Shown in pieces: positions 1-11,287 of a stretch of 64,000 nucleotides of DNA; the stretch's first letter is position 1; the number at the start of each line of letters is the position of its first letter. Source of the DNA: Plasmopara viticola (Eukaryota; Oomycota; Peronosporomycetes; Peronosporales; Peronosporaceae). The stretch lies in the NCBI GenBank assembly GCA_001695595.3, contig MBPM02000002.1, positions 2,579,608-2,643,607 of the forward strand, written 5' to 3'. The position numbers and the translations under genes are program-made. Below the pieces are notes generated by a model. The model did no database searches and had not been told where the DNA came from. It saw only the letters and a list, made by a program, of their open reading frames with translations.

Positions 1-1553
1 CAAACCTGTCACATTGTTTGGCCAAATTTTTCGCACAATGGGCAACCTACTTGTGTCGACAATCCCGTGGAATATTTGATCGACATTAAAATTTATCGGA
101 CGAAGAAAGGAAGTCTTTTAAGCGTCTATTACATAATCGATGTAAGCCATGGCGTAAAGATGCACAATTCTCTGCTTTGCGCCACGAGGGTTCTACGGAC
201 TCTACTTCATGCGTGGCATAAATTGCTTCGAAAAAATCTGATGTTGAAGCTCGAATTAATGGCGTGCTTTTAGCAGTGCACCAAATACAATCAAAGGGCT
301 AAACTCGACGTCGTTCGAATTCAGAAACCAAAAGAAGCTCGCACCGAGTATGTACATACTCTCAGACACTTTTAGCAATGTCACGACTACGGCTCAATTC
401 AAAGCCGATAAAAAGACCGGGTGAGCGTCCAGCGTGCCAAATCCCATACCCGAACCAAGTCAATTGCATTCCGTCCGTAAGCTTAGCGTAAAATTCGATT
501 ACTTGATGGATGTATCTTCGAAAAGCTTTTACTTCGACACAAGCGCCAAGGCGAGACTACGAAGTAATTCTGAGCGCATTGTTAAGTCACTCCTTTCGAT
601 TTTGACGTGCAACAAAAAGGTCACAACTTACTCACGAAGTTCTCGCTGCTTCGTTTTCAAATCAGAAAGGCATTTTTAAATATTTTCCACTGGCTCTCCA
701 GAATTGGGCAGAGTTAAATAACCGCGCCACTTCACAAAAAGCACATGGCGTCCTTGATTACGCCTTTGCTGAACAATCTACACCGCTTGGGAGTATCGTT
801 ATATTATGTGCTCTAGGAGAATCAGGGATTAGATACTGCCTCGACCTCGCGCCTTGTCAGTGATTAACTGCAGTTCCTCATCGACCAAAATGTGAGCTTG
901 AGGTGTTTCTCGGCCTCGACATTGATGTTAGATAGCGGCTGGCTTGTATTGATTTAAAGCTTCAAACCCTGAAAAATGGACTTCCTTGGAATGGATTCCA
1001 TAACTTCACATCCGTATTGACCTTCGCGCATCTCGGCGCTTGATCTCCGAGCTAAGTCAAAAGTCGCTTTACTTATTAAGGAGCTAGTGTTTTGGCCGCG
1101 AAATTCATGTCGATTCTCGGCCTTTCTGTCTTTTGACACGTAAGGTGGCGGCCCTGGTCACTTCAGCCGTCGCACCCCGTACTCGCCTTGGCAGTTAGAT
1201 CGAGTGCGAGGATTGCTTTATTAGGAGATGCTAGGAGCCACTATGTGCTTATGTGATCATTGCGGTCTTTGGGAACGATATAGATTCCAAGACACCTCCA
1301 CAAATATTGGGTGCGTTGGAATCGTCATGAGAATGTCGATGGTCTATGTCGCTTCAGGAACGTAAAAGTTTTGATGTAACAATGTCGCACTTTGTTCGTA
1401 TAATCTTGTTAACCTAAAAAAAGCCACACACAGATTGGATATTAAACAGCACTTATTCTTAAAGAGATATGCAATTTCACCTTCAATATATATGTGAAAT
1501 TGTTTTTATTTGTGTGGATGCAACTGCTTCTCTTGTTCTACTCATTTTGTTTG
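1..1553. other. Gene-poor region
   Basis: Only short open frames without family resemblance are present, and stops are frequent in all frames. Some frames look vaguely like worn retroelement polyprotein (for example the stretch around 60-680 on the plus strand), but I see no diagnostic motif. I annotate no gene here. Confidence 0.5.
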
Positions 1554-1957
1554 TCCAACAACTTGTGAAGTCGAATAGCACTTTCAGTAAGGGAATTGGT
1601 CTCAAATGCGAGGATAAGGAGTATAAGGTTTAAAATCTATGTTCCATTGGTCTTAGAATTCTAAGAGTTGCCAAAATCTTTATGGTATTTCATCATGTTT
1701 AGTAAGAAGGATCTTAGTGGCTGCGCGGAGCAATCTTACGTGCTTACTCAGCTCGAGTCCAACAACTTGTGAAGTCGAATAGCACTTTCAGTAAGGGAAT
1801 TGGTCTCAAATGCGAGGATAAGGAGTATAAGGTTTACTATGTTCCATTGGTCTTAGAATTCTAAGAGTTGCCAAAATCTTTATGGTATTTCATCATGTTT
1901 AGTAAGAAGGATCTTAGTGGCTGCGCGGAGCAATCTTACGTGCTTACTCAGCTCGAG
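1554..1957. repeat. Tandem duplication of a ~200 bp unit
   Basis: A unit starting TCCAACAACTTGTGAAG and ending CTTACTCAGCTCGAG occurs twice back to back, at 1554-1757 (204 bp) and 1758-1957 (200 bp). By eye the copies differ mainly by a four-base length change near the middle (around 1630 in copy 1). The join is exact: the GCTCGAG end of copy 1 runs straight into the TCCAAC start of copy 2. Such high identity in an otherwise decayed region suggests a recent duplication, or an assembly artefact. I do not recognise the unit. Confidence 0.9.
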
Positions 1958-4900
1958 AAATCCATGCAAATCCCACATTAAGGTAGACGTCCTTTAACGG
2001 ACACGTCACCTTCCCGTCTGATCGGTTATCCGAGGACGGTCTGCTTTTGATACCAGCAAGACAGTTTCTAATACCTGGAGTAGCGTTACTCAAAACGCAG
2101 TAATTATAAGCAGCTGCTTACATGTGGCCATCGATTTCGGAAGACTATCAAATCCAAAAGTGTATTCATTAATAGTTTTGCTAGTCATGCTGGTTATAGA
2201 GGCTTTGAGCTACACGTTCTTGCTCAGCCGGCCTACGTACACCACTAAGCCCGTGTTGGCATTAAACAAAATCGAGGCTTAGGAACATGTGACAGCGACG
2301 GTACCGGCAGACCCGGATAGAAAGCCGACGTGTGAGCTGCAAGATTGCCCCTGTGATACATGTCTACCAGCTCGTACATATACGGTGAAATGCTTGATGG
2401 TAGGCTATCACTTTGATAATGCACACAACGGATTCTAGGGTACCTGAAAGATATTTGTGCCAAGTCGCAACTGCCCAATGGTTGACGACAATCTTCGTCT
2501 GGAATATATAATGTATCGAAACTCTTGTAATCGCTTTCATATTTCATAGTATCATTTCTTAATTCGTTTTTGGCCATCACTACGTTTAACGACCAGAGCC
2601 AGATTTTGCTGGAAACACTAAGACCATCTACCCATTACGATGCAGCTGCGATCCATAGCGAATATTTTGACTCTAAAATTGGCATCTTTAGCCGCACTGA
2701 AGAATCGCACTTAGGATCTCGATTGGTGCCTAATATGCATGCCTGATGAGTCCATTCGTCTTTAGACGAGGCATACTGGGATTATATGGCTGTACAAGGC
2801 AATTTCAAAAGGAGTCAGTCGGCTCTGGAAAAGCAATCTAAAGCAAGTTCAAGGGAGATCGGTGCGAAATGAAATTGGCAAAAGCGAAACGAGTATGGAA
2901 CAAGCGTCCGCTACGTTGATGGGGATCTCAGGGATCTCCTTGTACAAGATGTGTAGGTGTTTTCGTGGAGATATGCGACCTCGAAGAGGCCATACGAACC
3001 TATGATTGACATGCCTGCCAGTTAAAAGATATCATTTTTTCGAGAGTCACCATTATTTTATGCAACATTTGTGGATGACACGTATAATACTGCCTACGAG
3101 ACATCAAGAGTCTGCTTCCGTCTATCTTAACTTCGCCTTGAGCTGACTGTCTGATAGCCCATTATCAGTGTACGTGGAGCGATACACAGCGAGCGCATGC
3201 TTTGGAAGTGTGTCGCGCCTCGCGCCGCACGCGATCCGGGTCAATTTGAATGGCAAATCTCCGGCGCGAAGCCACAAACCAAACTCTTGTATTAAGTATG
3301 CCGGAATTCTTAAATTTTCATATTAATGAGGCATGTCATCGAGCACCCAGATGTCGCACAAATATATAGCGATAGCTTCACGTCACCAATGATAACTCGG
3401 AAACAAAAGCAGATTGCGGCGATGTAGAACATGCGTTAGCCTCATGAAACGCAGCCGCATACAGTGGTGCTTTAATTTGGCGGTTCTAAGCTTTTGCCGA
3501 TTTCACGAATCGGTGACTACCCCCATTTTGGAATAGTTGGCTCAGGAATCCATGGTTAAATACAAAATAATCGCCTCATTTTGCTCAAACTTTTAACGCT
3601 CAGAGTCAATTATTAGTGTTGTGATTTAGCTCCTGCAACATGACATTCATTACAATCTTGGAAAAGAAGGTATCGATGAGCTCAGAGTATAGTCGTGGAT
3701 TGTGGTCATTGTTTTACGGCACATGGCTTTGTGTTTGGCACAATATCAATATCGGACTTGATCGTGGAATATCTAATATCGGGTGTATGGGCAACAAAGT
3801 AGAACCGTAATCTTTTAAGCTGAGGAAAGGCGCAGCGTACGCTACCTATCAGACTGGATTCTTGTGTAGTATGGAGGATGTAAATCCATATAGGTAGTAT
3901 CTGCCTGTAAATTCAACACATTTTCGATACGATTCCAGCCATGCCATCGATTACGAATTATTGCAGCATGATGGAAGCGGTCATGACTGGCTCATAACTT
4001 TCCAGAAAATTGGAAAGTTATGAGCCGGACAATTCCTTACGTGCTTTGAAGTGCGCTCTAGCGACCTTACAATGCCTTTTGTGGCTTAAGACTTTGTAAT
4101 ATATCTCAAGTTTGCTCAATGTAGGACGACGATCGATAAGCCTATCGGACAGCAGCACATATTTGTTAATCCTTGCGAAAAAGTTATATACTGGCAATCT
4201 GCCAACGCGTGCCACTTTATGAGCTAACTCACATCAGCAAGGCTATTTTTATTCAATTCAGCCAAAAACATAGTATCTTCGACTTCTACCAGCAGCTCTG
4301 ACAACTCTGTCAGTACCTTAAATTGGAGATCCTTTGTCGTGACATAGCGAACAGTTGTGTCCCTGCACACGAGGTCTATTTACCATCCGTGGGGTTGTCC
4401 AGAGCCCATCAATGAATACTATTCGCCTCCCTATTTCCTTCTAGCAAAGTTTTGTTACCCACTCTTGGACTTAATGTGTCTTGAAAACCTATTTTGTCAT
4501 CTTGTAACCCGCGGTTGGCGGCTCAGTAGAGCCGACTGTGAAGGTATGTCACGTGCAAACAAAACGTGCACTCTCACACCACATAACACTGTCGTGAAGA
4601 GATCTTATGAATGCTTTTGGTCCCAACTTTCAGGCAAACGCCACACGCACGTAGTTTATTGCGGATATTAACAACCTAGCAAAACAAAACATAGAAATAA
4701 GTATACAACGAAGCAAAACAAAACATAAAACCCAATTATCGTTTTTCGAAATACTTTTGGCACTTCCCGAGTTCGAGTACTAAGTCCCGAAAGCCCCAAC
4801 AACCACTAGATCTAATGCGTCGTACACATCTTACGACGTTGCATTACACTGCGGGGCAAATGATGGGAAATGCCACGGTGCCGATGAGAAATTCGGAACC

Positions 4901-5123
4901 TAATGACACAAGACTTTAGCAAAAACACGGTATCTGGAAAAACGCATTCACTTATCTAAACTTCTCGGAAAACGTAATTTGGCATGTAGTATTTGTAACG
5001 CATTACTGCAGCACCCATGCGACAGTTCGTTCGCGACTTGGTGTGTAGATAGTGTGGCGTGGTCCGTACTTTGGAAAAACTCGGACATGATTGAATCACA
5101 TTCCAAGCAGCGCCGTGCCAAGC
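1958..5123. other. Gene-poor region with AT-rich decay
   Basis: No frame carries a family signature. An A-rich stretch at about 4676-4730 repeats GCAAAACAAAACATA twice. Open frames of about 60-110 codons in this interval lack recognisable motifs and mostly start at non-ATG codons, so I leave them out. Confidence 0.5.
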
Positions 5124-6329
5124 ATGACGGTCGTCCGCGGACGTTCTTTCCATGGCCACGTCCACAGCACTCTCTGTGTTGTCGCACTGGTGGTGACAAG
5201 TGGCTATTCTACGTCCGACAACATCGACCAAGACATTGGAACGGTCGCTGCGGCCTCCACCACAACTTCGACGACTGACGTCCCTACAGGGAATGAAAAC
5301 GATGATGCGCTGCTTGACAGGCAAGTGGCCACACTGCGAGTTTGTGGCTGGTTGATGCTGTTACTCTACGTGGCATTGTCGCTCACGATCGTGTGGCGAA
5401 CCGCGCTGCACTTTCTGTACTCGAGTGCCGGCGCCAAGAAAGCCGTCCACGTGACGCTGCTCGTCTCGTCGCTGCTTCAGCTATCCCAGGCCATTGAGTG
5501 GATCTGGTTTCCCACGTCGCAAGCGTGGGAAGTCATCTACGTCTGTCGTCTCTACTCGTTGCTGCTTCTGTCGTTTTGCAAGTCTTACTTGGCCGTTTCG
5601 TGGGCGGGGGTCGTGTCGGCCGGACAGCAATTGGCTCGACGTCGCATGACCAAATACGTGACCGTACTCAATACGCTATTGATTGTCTGGGGTGTCATTG
5701 TGCTTATCCTACTCACTGGATACAGCGACGATATTTACGGCCAGTATGACTTTATGGAGAGCACCTTTCGAGACGTGCTGACATATTCCGGTGGGATGAT
5801 CGTCCTCGCGTATGGTGTGCTGCTGGGATGCCAAGCCTTTTTTCTGCGTCGACGCCTGCTGCTTGCACGTGGTACTGTCCCAGCCGATAGCGTGGAAAAG
5901 TCACTGAAGCAGCTAGTGCTTGCTATCTCGATCTTCATCGTCTCGGACGTCGTGCGCATATTGGCCGTCGTGCTCAATGAGTCTGGCGTTGCCATGTCCA
6001 TCCTCATGTACCTCATTATGTATAGCTTGATCCCTCACATTTTCTCAACAATGTGCATGCTTCACCTCATGAGGAGACTCCCGACAAGAGGTGGCAATGA
6101 CGAGGACATGAATGATGTCAAAGGCCTCGGGGCGAAGCGAACGCTGACCAAGCACTTGACAGAGATCGACTCGGACGGCAGCACTGGAAGCGACGGGTCT
6201 CATCGTGTTGGTAGAAAGCACTTGGAACTGGAATTGCAGCAGCATGGATATGAGGACCTTATTCCTAGTAATCGGGAAGCTCAAACTCCATCCTTTTGCT
6301 GGGTCCGCGAATCCATGGACTTTCGCTGA
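5124..6329 (+). CDS. Seven-transmembrane protein, THH1/TOM1/TOM3-like
   Basis: A single uninterrupted frame of 401 residues. I choose the ATG at 5124; the open frame extends upstream only to a TTG. The N-terminus has a hydrophobic stretch (about residues 16-28) that could be a signal peptide, followed by a Ser/Thr/Asp-rich linker. Seven hydrophobic segments follow at roughly residues 73-92, 108-126, 138-162, 176-200, 220-241, 261-284 and 290-312. The last is followed by a basic MRRLPTRGG and a hydrophilic acidic tail. This order, and the RRLP motif after the last helix, resemble the THH1/TOM1/TOM3 family of tobamovirus-multiplication-type host membrane proteins; another GPCR-like seven-helix family is the alternative. 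In plants these proteins sit in the tonoplast or endosomes. The role here is inferred only. No intron is needed. The gene stands about 1.3 kb from COX19 on the other strand. Confidence 0.7.
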   Translation: MTVVRGRSFHGHVHSTLCVVALVVTSGYSTSDNIDQDIGTVAAASTTTSTTDVPTGNENDDALLDRQVATLRVCGWLMLLLYVALSLTIVWRTALHFLYSSAGAKKAVHVTLLVSSLLQLSQAIEWIWFPTSQAWEVIYVCRLYSLLLLSFCKSYLAVSWAGVVSAGQQLARRRMTKYVTVLNTLLIVWGVIVLILLTGYSDDIYGQYDFMESTFRDVLTYSGGMIVLAYGVLLGCQAFFLRRRLLLARGTVPADSVEKSLKQLVLAISIFIVSDVVRILAVVLNESGVAMSILMYLIMYSLIPHIFSTMCMLHLMRRLPTRGGNDEDMNDVKGLGAKRTLTKHLTEIDSDGSTGSDGSHRVGRKHLELELQQHGYEDLIPSNREAQTPSFCWVRESMDFR

Positions 6330-7652
6330 ACGAGCGTAAATATTTTGTATTGTCCTGGTCCTCAACATTTTATTAAGTTATTCGCCATTGCTAATATATG
6401 ACATGTCCGACTCATAAAGGCGCAGACCAATATAGATGATATGCGATTTGGACTAAGTTTAAATGCAGGTTCTAAAATTGTGACGACAGCAAGCTCAAAA
6501 ATCGAATTTGTGGAATGTGGATACAGAAGATCTCTTGTGCACCGTACCAAGTACTGTAAACAAGCTTCGCACTTGTATTCCCATCAGCAGACGCAAAAAG
6601 TGCAGTGTCGTTGCACGCTACAATTCGTAATCGAGATTCAGTTCTCATTTCTCTCGAGCTTAGCACAGTATTTGTCGGGTCCTCTGCGCTCGTCGTCGCT
6701 ACTGACTCGAAGGTTTGTTGTCCTGGTGATTTTGATGCGGAGAAGAAGCGGAGGGCTTAACTACCACTTTGTAAAATGGCCAAGTCCTTTCTAAACAACT
6801 TGAAATGGCCAAGTCCTTTCTAAACTTGATACCGTATAAGTTAGTAGTACCCGTCTCCATGGAATAAATAAGTGGCTCTTCCATTTTTGATAACAATACC
6901 TTGTCCTCAGGAGTGAAGAGTGGCTCTTCCTTCCTACAACTTCGTATTGGGGACTCTTATTCGTGACCTCAACCGTCTTTCGTTACGGTCCGCGGTGCTT
7001 GTAGAGCTACTATGTTAGGTAAAGGGTGTACGCAACGTAATCATGTATCCCCAAACTTTGCTTATATCGAAAGAGTACACTTCAAGTCATGTAATCTGGC
7101 TTATCTCCTTTTAAAATCATCAAAACCGTAATCAGTAAATATTTCTCTTTAAGCGCGCTATTAATTCTAACGGGTTGGGGATCGTGAGCGTGTAAGCACT
7201 ATAAAATTTTCAAGTCTTATTGTTAACGTGAATAAAAACCTAGTAAATTTATTAAATTCGCAGCATTAAATGCACAATTCGGGTCGTTCGCATAGAGCAA
7301 CTAACGTTCCTAGCCACACCATACAACAAGGCCGTAGAGCAACAGCTGACTCAATGGGTGGACTTATAGCCGATCTGTAAAAATTTCAAGAGGGGCATTT
7401 CTTATCAGCAGCAAGTATACAGCGCACATCATTGCTCGAGGACCAATGATAGTGCAATCAATACATTATGATCAGCATGTTGCATTGGAAAGCGGTACGT
7501 CTGGAAAACGATTCGCACACTAGCTTTCAAAGGATTCATCTAAAAGGATTACAGCGGCAGTGCAACACGATGAGGTTTACTGCGCGTATGTGCGTGTCCA
7601 TGTCTTAAAACTGCATTTGCAAAGAATTGCACTCGACTTTATCTAGACTGCT
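6330..7652. other. Intergenic region between 7TM gene and COX19
   Basis: No convincing gene. The minus-strand frames here are antisense noise or AT-rich decay. It contains a short direct repeat (annotated separately at 6774-6825). The right end supplies the 3' flank of COX19. Confidence 0.5.
6774..6825. repeat. 23-bp direct repeat, two copies
   Basis: AAATGGCCAAGTCCTTTCTA plus AAC occurs at 6774-6796 and again, identical, at 6803-6825, with a 6 bp spacer. Too short to assign to an element; probably replication slippage. Confidence 0.9.
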
Positions 7653-8072
7653 CTACTCCTTTCTGTCGTAGCGGGACTTTTTGATGCCCAAACCGGCCAC
7701 AAACCCCTCGCCTTCTTTTCTTCCTTCGTTCGACTGATCCTTCCACGTCTTTTTCATCCCTTCCTCGTGAAAACCTAACTTCTCGAGCTCTTCCCGCTGC
7801 ATCAAACCCCTACAGCCACATTCCACCAAATCACCAAACGACCATCACTCTGCATTGCAATTCAAGACCAAATCGTAAATAACGCACTTGTCCATACGGC
7901 ACTGCAAGTAGGATGCAGAGAGCTTCTTGCACTCAATGTGGCTGTTGCTGTGCTCGCGCATGCAAGCTAGAAAATCCTTCATCGCCGATTTGCACTCACC
8001 ATAATGGTCGAGAGGAAACGACCCCTTCTCTGGCGGCCGCTTATTTTGCGAAGGTGCCTGTGCCGCATTCAT
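7653..8072 (-). CDS. COX19: Cytochrome c oxidase assembly protein COX19
   Basis: COX19 is a small twin CX9C protein of the mitochondrial intermembrane space, needed for copper handling during cytochrome c oxidase assembly. Two exons: 8072-7888 and 7809-7653, with a 78 nt intron (GTGCGT...TGTAG) at 7810-7887. Without splicing the frame dies after CRMDK; with splicing it continues KGLMQREELEKLGF and ends IKKSRYDRKE, giving 113 residues, near the usual family length. The first exon has GSFPLDHYGECK and two C-x9-C pairs (CKSAMKDFLAC and CKKLSASYLQC), the signature of the CHCH fold oxidised by Mia40/Erv1. The gene is divergent from the GNAT gene, with 81 bp between the two ATGs, so a shared promoter is likely. 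Confidence 0.93.
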
Positions 8073-8153
8073 TCCACAACGTCGACTGACTTAAGTAAGG
8101 TGAACTACTTCAAATTAGGCCAATAACTTTCTCTCGCCATACTTGCTAGTCGA
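8073..8153. promoter_or_regulatory. Shared divergent promoter region (COX19 / GNAT)
   Basis: Only 81 bp separate the start codons of COX19 (minus) and the acetyltransferase (plus). Both transcripts must start within or beyond this gap. I see no clear oomycete initiator motif. The assignment rests on gene geometry. Confidence 0.5.
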
Positions 8154-9044
8154 ATGTTGACGCCAGTGGTAATAGTCGGCATTGCAGCGGGGACCTTGGT
8201 GTTTGTAGGCTCGCTACTGGCCGTGTTCATGCTATTGCGTCAGGGTGGATCTTTTGACCGCATGGCCATCGAAGCGGTGGGGATGCCAATCACGTTGGGG
8301 GAGCAAAAACCTCTGTTATACGACGATCTATTGGCAACGGCCAATACGCTGGGACTCTGTCCACCACCGCTGGGCACCGACCACGTGCTTGAAGGAAAAC
8401 GCGTTTGTGTCAGGGACTTTGTTGTTCTCGACGACGTCACGAAGCTCTTTGCTATCTCGTGCGGAAAGCCACACGATGGCATCTATCGAAACGTAGAGTT
8501 TGACGCTGACGAACTGATCTGGCGGTATCTACCGCATGGACCGTTCGCTTCGGTAACCGAGTTCCAAGGAGTTTACTCTACTCCAGCACCTGATTCTCGT
8601 CATTTTGTGATTACGGAACGTGAGAGCAAGCAACCTATTGGAATGGTCACGCTTGGCACGCACTCGCCACGAAACCTTTGCGTCGAGTTGATGAATGTGT
8701 GGCTCACTCCGGCTTTTCAGGGTTCATCAGCACTCCCAGAGGTCGTCCTGTTGCTACTCACGTATCTGTTTCGCAACAAGTACCGTCGAGTCGAGTGGCG
8801 ATGCGACGGCCATAATGTACGCGCTCGACGAGCTGCGCACTCGTTAGGCTTTACTTTTGAAGGCGTCCTGCGCAAACATCGAATCGTAAAAAAGTCTAAC
8901 TGCGATACCGTGGTCTTTGCTGCAATCAATAGCGACTGGGGAATAATGGCGGACCATTTGCAACACAAAGTAGACCAAAAAGGGCAAAAGGAGGCAGTCA
9001 TATTCCCAGCTCCTGATGCAAGTGAAACGAAAAAGACGCTCTAG
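8154..9044 (+). CDS. Membrane-anchored GNAT-family N-acetyltransferase
   Basis: A single-exon gene of 296 residues starting at ATG 8154. Residues 4-28 form one strong hydrophobic helix, predicting an N-terminal membrane anchor. Residues about 65-265 resemble the Acetyltransf_3 (RimJ/RimL-like) group of GNAT enzymes: a beta-strand LMNVWLTPAFQG, a helix, then VEWRCDGHNVRARRAAHSLG and FTFEGVLRKHRIVKKSNCD. The pattern 'R-x-A-x-x-LGF-x-x-EG' is the typical C-terminal half of that fold, where acetyl-CoA binds. The substrate cannot be read from sequence; related proteins act on small amines, ribosomal proteins or peptide N-termini. The C-terminal 35 residues are polar. Its stop lies 47 bp from the stop of the convergent sphingomyelin-synthase-like gene. 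Confidence 0.85.
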   Translation: MLTPVVIVGIAAGTLVFVGSLLAVFMLLRQGGSFDRMAIEAVGMPITLGEQKPLLYDDLLATANTLGLCPPPLGTDHVLEGKRVCVRDFVVLDDVTKLFAISCGKPHDGIYRNVEFDADELIWRYLPHGPFASVTEFQGVYSTPAPDSRHFVITERESKQPIGMVTLGTHSPRNLCVELMNVWLTPAFQGSSALPEVVLLLLTYLFRNKYRRVEWRCDGHNVRARRAAHSLGFTFEGVLRKHRIVKKSNCDTVVFAAINSDWGIMADHLQHKVDQKGQKEAVIFPAPDASETKKTL

Positions 9045-9091
9045 AGAAAGGGCCAGTGTCCTAAAGACCTTTTTTTCATACAAACGTCCGA

Positions 9092-10577
9092 CTAGTCCAA
9101 TTTTTCAATTAAATCGCTTAAACTGCCGGATCGTCGCGCCTTTCGGTAGGCGTTCTTGTCGACCAAGTGGACTTCGGCGTGCTCGAGCCAATTCATGAGC
9201 GCAAAACTGCCCTCGGGGTGGTTGATGAGCCAATGGTACGTGACCCAGACTTGAATCGTCACGTAAATGGCAATGAGGACGTCAAGGGTATAGTGCAGTC
9301 GCGTCCCGACGATCGCAAAGAGGCCACCTGCCGATAAAATGTAATTGTAGTAGCGAATCATCCAGAGAACGTAGGGATACCGCCGCGTAAAGGGCGTGTT
9401 GAGCTCTGAACGCTCACAATACTGCAATACGCAACAAGCAAAGGGCTCGTCAGTCGCTGCAAACTGATTGATGAGCGTCGTGACCGTACCGTTTTACAAA
9501 ACATGCAGCAAATGAGGAGAAACACTGCATGGCCACTAAAGATCATGTCACCGCAAGTGATGTGCTGTGACGGACGGATCAAGACTTTCCACGCGCGAAA
9601 GAAGGCCCTGTACCATACAAGATCAGTGCACACGCGATCAGTAGAAATTCATCCCGTCGGCACTTGAAGCAGGCCTTACTTTGGAAAAATCGGCTGCGAC
9701 TTGTACGTGCTGAGTTCGACGCTATCAAACTGAGAGATGCACATGGGACTCGCATCCGGCAGCGACGTGACTGCGACGCAACATGCTCGCATGAAGTTGA
9801 TGATGGCAAAGATAAAGCAAAAGCGACGTATGATGAGCAGGCGCTGCGATCGTACAGACGACAGTCATGACAGGACGTGGCTACCAACGAGCGACAACAA
9901 GAGACTCAGTTACCCGAGGATGGAGGATGAGGACCAAGGACGTTGGCATGCCCACCGCCGCGAGGAACTCATCGGGCAGATCAAACCATTCCATATACGT
10001 CGTGTGGCCGTAGATCTTGGTCATGACATACCTAAACAGATCATGGCCAAGGTCGGGCAACGTCTTGCTGTTCGTATTGTTCTTGGCAAGGTCGAGAATG
10101 ACCACGTTTGGGGTCCGCCAGCTGTCAGCGGTCCACAACGTCAGCATCAACCGTCAATAACGCACACAAAGCTTACCCGGCAATCACAGCAGCCAGTGTA
10201 TTGAGGTACGAGGCAATGGCAAAGATCGAGAGCGAGAACGCGAGGCGCGAGAGGTAGGCGTAACTGAGCATTTCAGCAATGAACCCCTGTCGTTCCGAGT
10301 GATCGATGGCACAGACTTTAATGTACTGAAAGTTCTCACCCACGCGCGTGCGCTGGTCCAGTACGTACTCGGACATGTCCTGCCAATTCTTGCCCACGCG
10401 AGAACGGAGCACGAGACCGCGATTGGACACGAGCGCACGCGTCGTGGCGGCGACGACCCCCACGAGCAACAAGATGAAGGAGATCAAGATGATGAAGCCG
10501 GACGGGTCGAACGCAGAGACTGGTCGCGCTTTCACGGTATAGAATTGCGAGGTAAAGTAATCCGTCCACTTCTCCAT
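9092..10577 (-). CDS. Sphingomyelin synthase-like (PAP2_C) membrane transferase
   Basis: Five exons read as one frame of 406 residues: 10577-10177, 10121-9914, 9843-9680, 9607-9490 and 9421-9092. The introns of 55, 70, 72 and 68 nt have GT and AG borders and consistent phases. Several hydrophobic helices are present. Exon 4 holds CGDMIFSGHAVFL and exon 5 holds TRLHYTLDVLIAIYVT. These match motifs D3 (C-G-D-x3-S-G-H) and D4 (H-Y-T-x-D-V) of the sphingomyelin synthase/PAP2_C family, with the catalytic His-His-Asp triad complete. Family members transfer a phospho head group to ceramide in Golgi or plasma membrane. Oomycetes are reported to contain ceramide phosphoethanolamine, so a CPE- or inositol-phosphorylceramide-type reaction is a reasonable inference, but head-group specificity is not readable. 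Convergent with the GNAT gene. Confidence 0.88.
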
Positions 10578-10733
10578 GGTCTAGGGTGGATGGTCACAAG
10601 CGGGACGGGACCGATGACGGGAGTCGTGCCGTAAGTGTAGGGAGCAAACACTGCGAGACAGAGAAGAGTATTGAAATCGTTGAATCGTTCGTCTGGCTGC
10701 TTAAAATAAAATACGCACGTGACGCAGCAATTT

Positions 10734-11120
10734 TTACAAATCGGAATGGGCAATGTAGTCAATTGCATAGGATTTGAGGAATGACCGTTTTTCGATAAAA
10801 GGACCCTTTTTTGACTTGGAGACACCAATTGCCGCCCAATTTGCGCAATCCAGCGGCATAATCCTGCGTGCGGTCTGCGTACTTGCCATTACAATGAATA
10901 AATTAACGATATAGGAGGCTGTTTCGACTTTTGCAACTAAGGCTGCGCATGCCACGAAGGCTGCTCCTGAACCGTGGATGGCGAATCTCTTATAATTTGC
11001 CCGATAGAGATACTCAGGCAACGAAGGATCTACCCGTTTGGACAAATATCCTCTGGCAACGAAGAACGCTGTCAAAATAGTTTCATTAGTGCAATTTAAA
11101 AGCTCTTTTACGGCTACCAT
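10734..11120 (-). CDS. Small predicted membrane protein, unknown
   Basis: The open frame runs from a TTG at 11159; the first ATG is at 11120, giving about 128 residues. The middle (FAIHGSGAAFVACAALVAK) and the following NLFIVMAS stretch form one or two hydrophobic segments, and the N-terminus also contains a moderately hydrophobic helix. I do not recognise the family. Support is positional: it fits the tight spacing of the island (157 bp from the start of the sphingomyelin-synthase-like gene, 167 bp from the divergent gene at 11288) and codon use looks like its neighbours. A further exon downstream is possible because the frame ends without a natural-looking C-terminus. Confidence 0.45.
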   Translation of the reverse strand: MVAVKELLNCTNETILTAFFVARGYLSKRVDPSLPEYLYRANYKRFAIHGSGAAFVACAALVAKVETASYIVNLFIVMASTQTARRIMPLDCANWAAIGVSKSKKGPFIEKRSFLKSYAIDYIAHSDL

Positions 11121-11287
11121 AAGTAGATAGACACACTTGCAAAAAGCAGGAAACACCAAAAAACAGCGCTTGTTTACGTCGAAAATGAGACTTTAATAGA
11201 ATTCACCAAACTCTATGGTCATTTTTATATCAACTCGCAAGAAATTATAGTATTGTATTTAACTTGATCCACTCGGAGGTTGTAGAG

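Noticed and set aside
2742..2772. Hammerhead-ribozyme-like core (CTGATGAGTCC ... AGACGAGGC)
   Set aside because: The CTGATGAG box is followed by a small hairpin, but the required GAAA after stem II is absent (GAGG instead) and no stem I/III partner is evident. Probably chance.
4948..5324. Minus-strand frames over the 7TM gene start
   Set aside because: Antisense to the coding 5' part of the membrane protein; no supporting motif.
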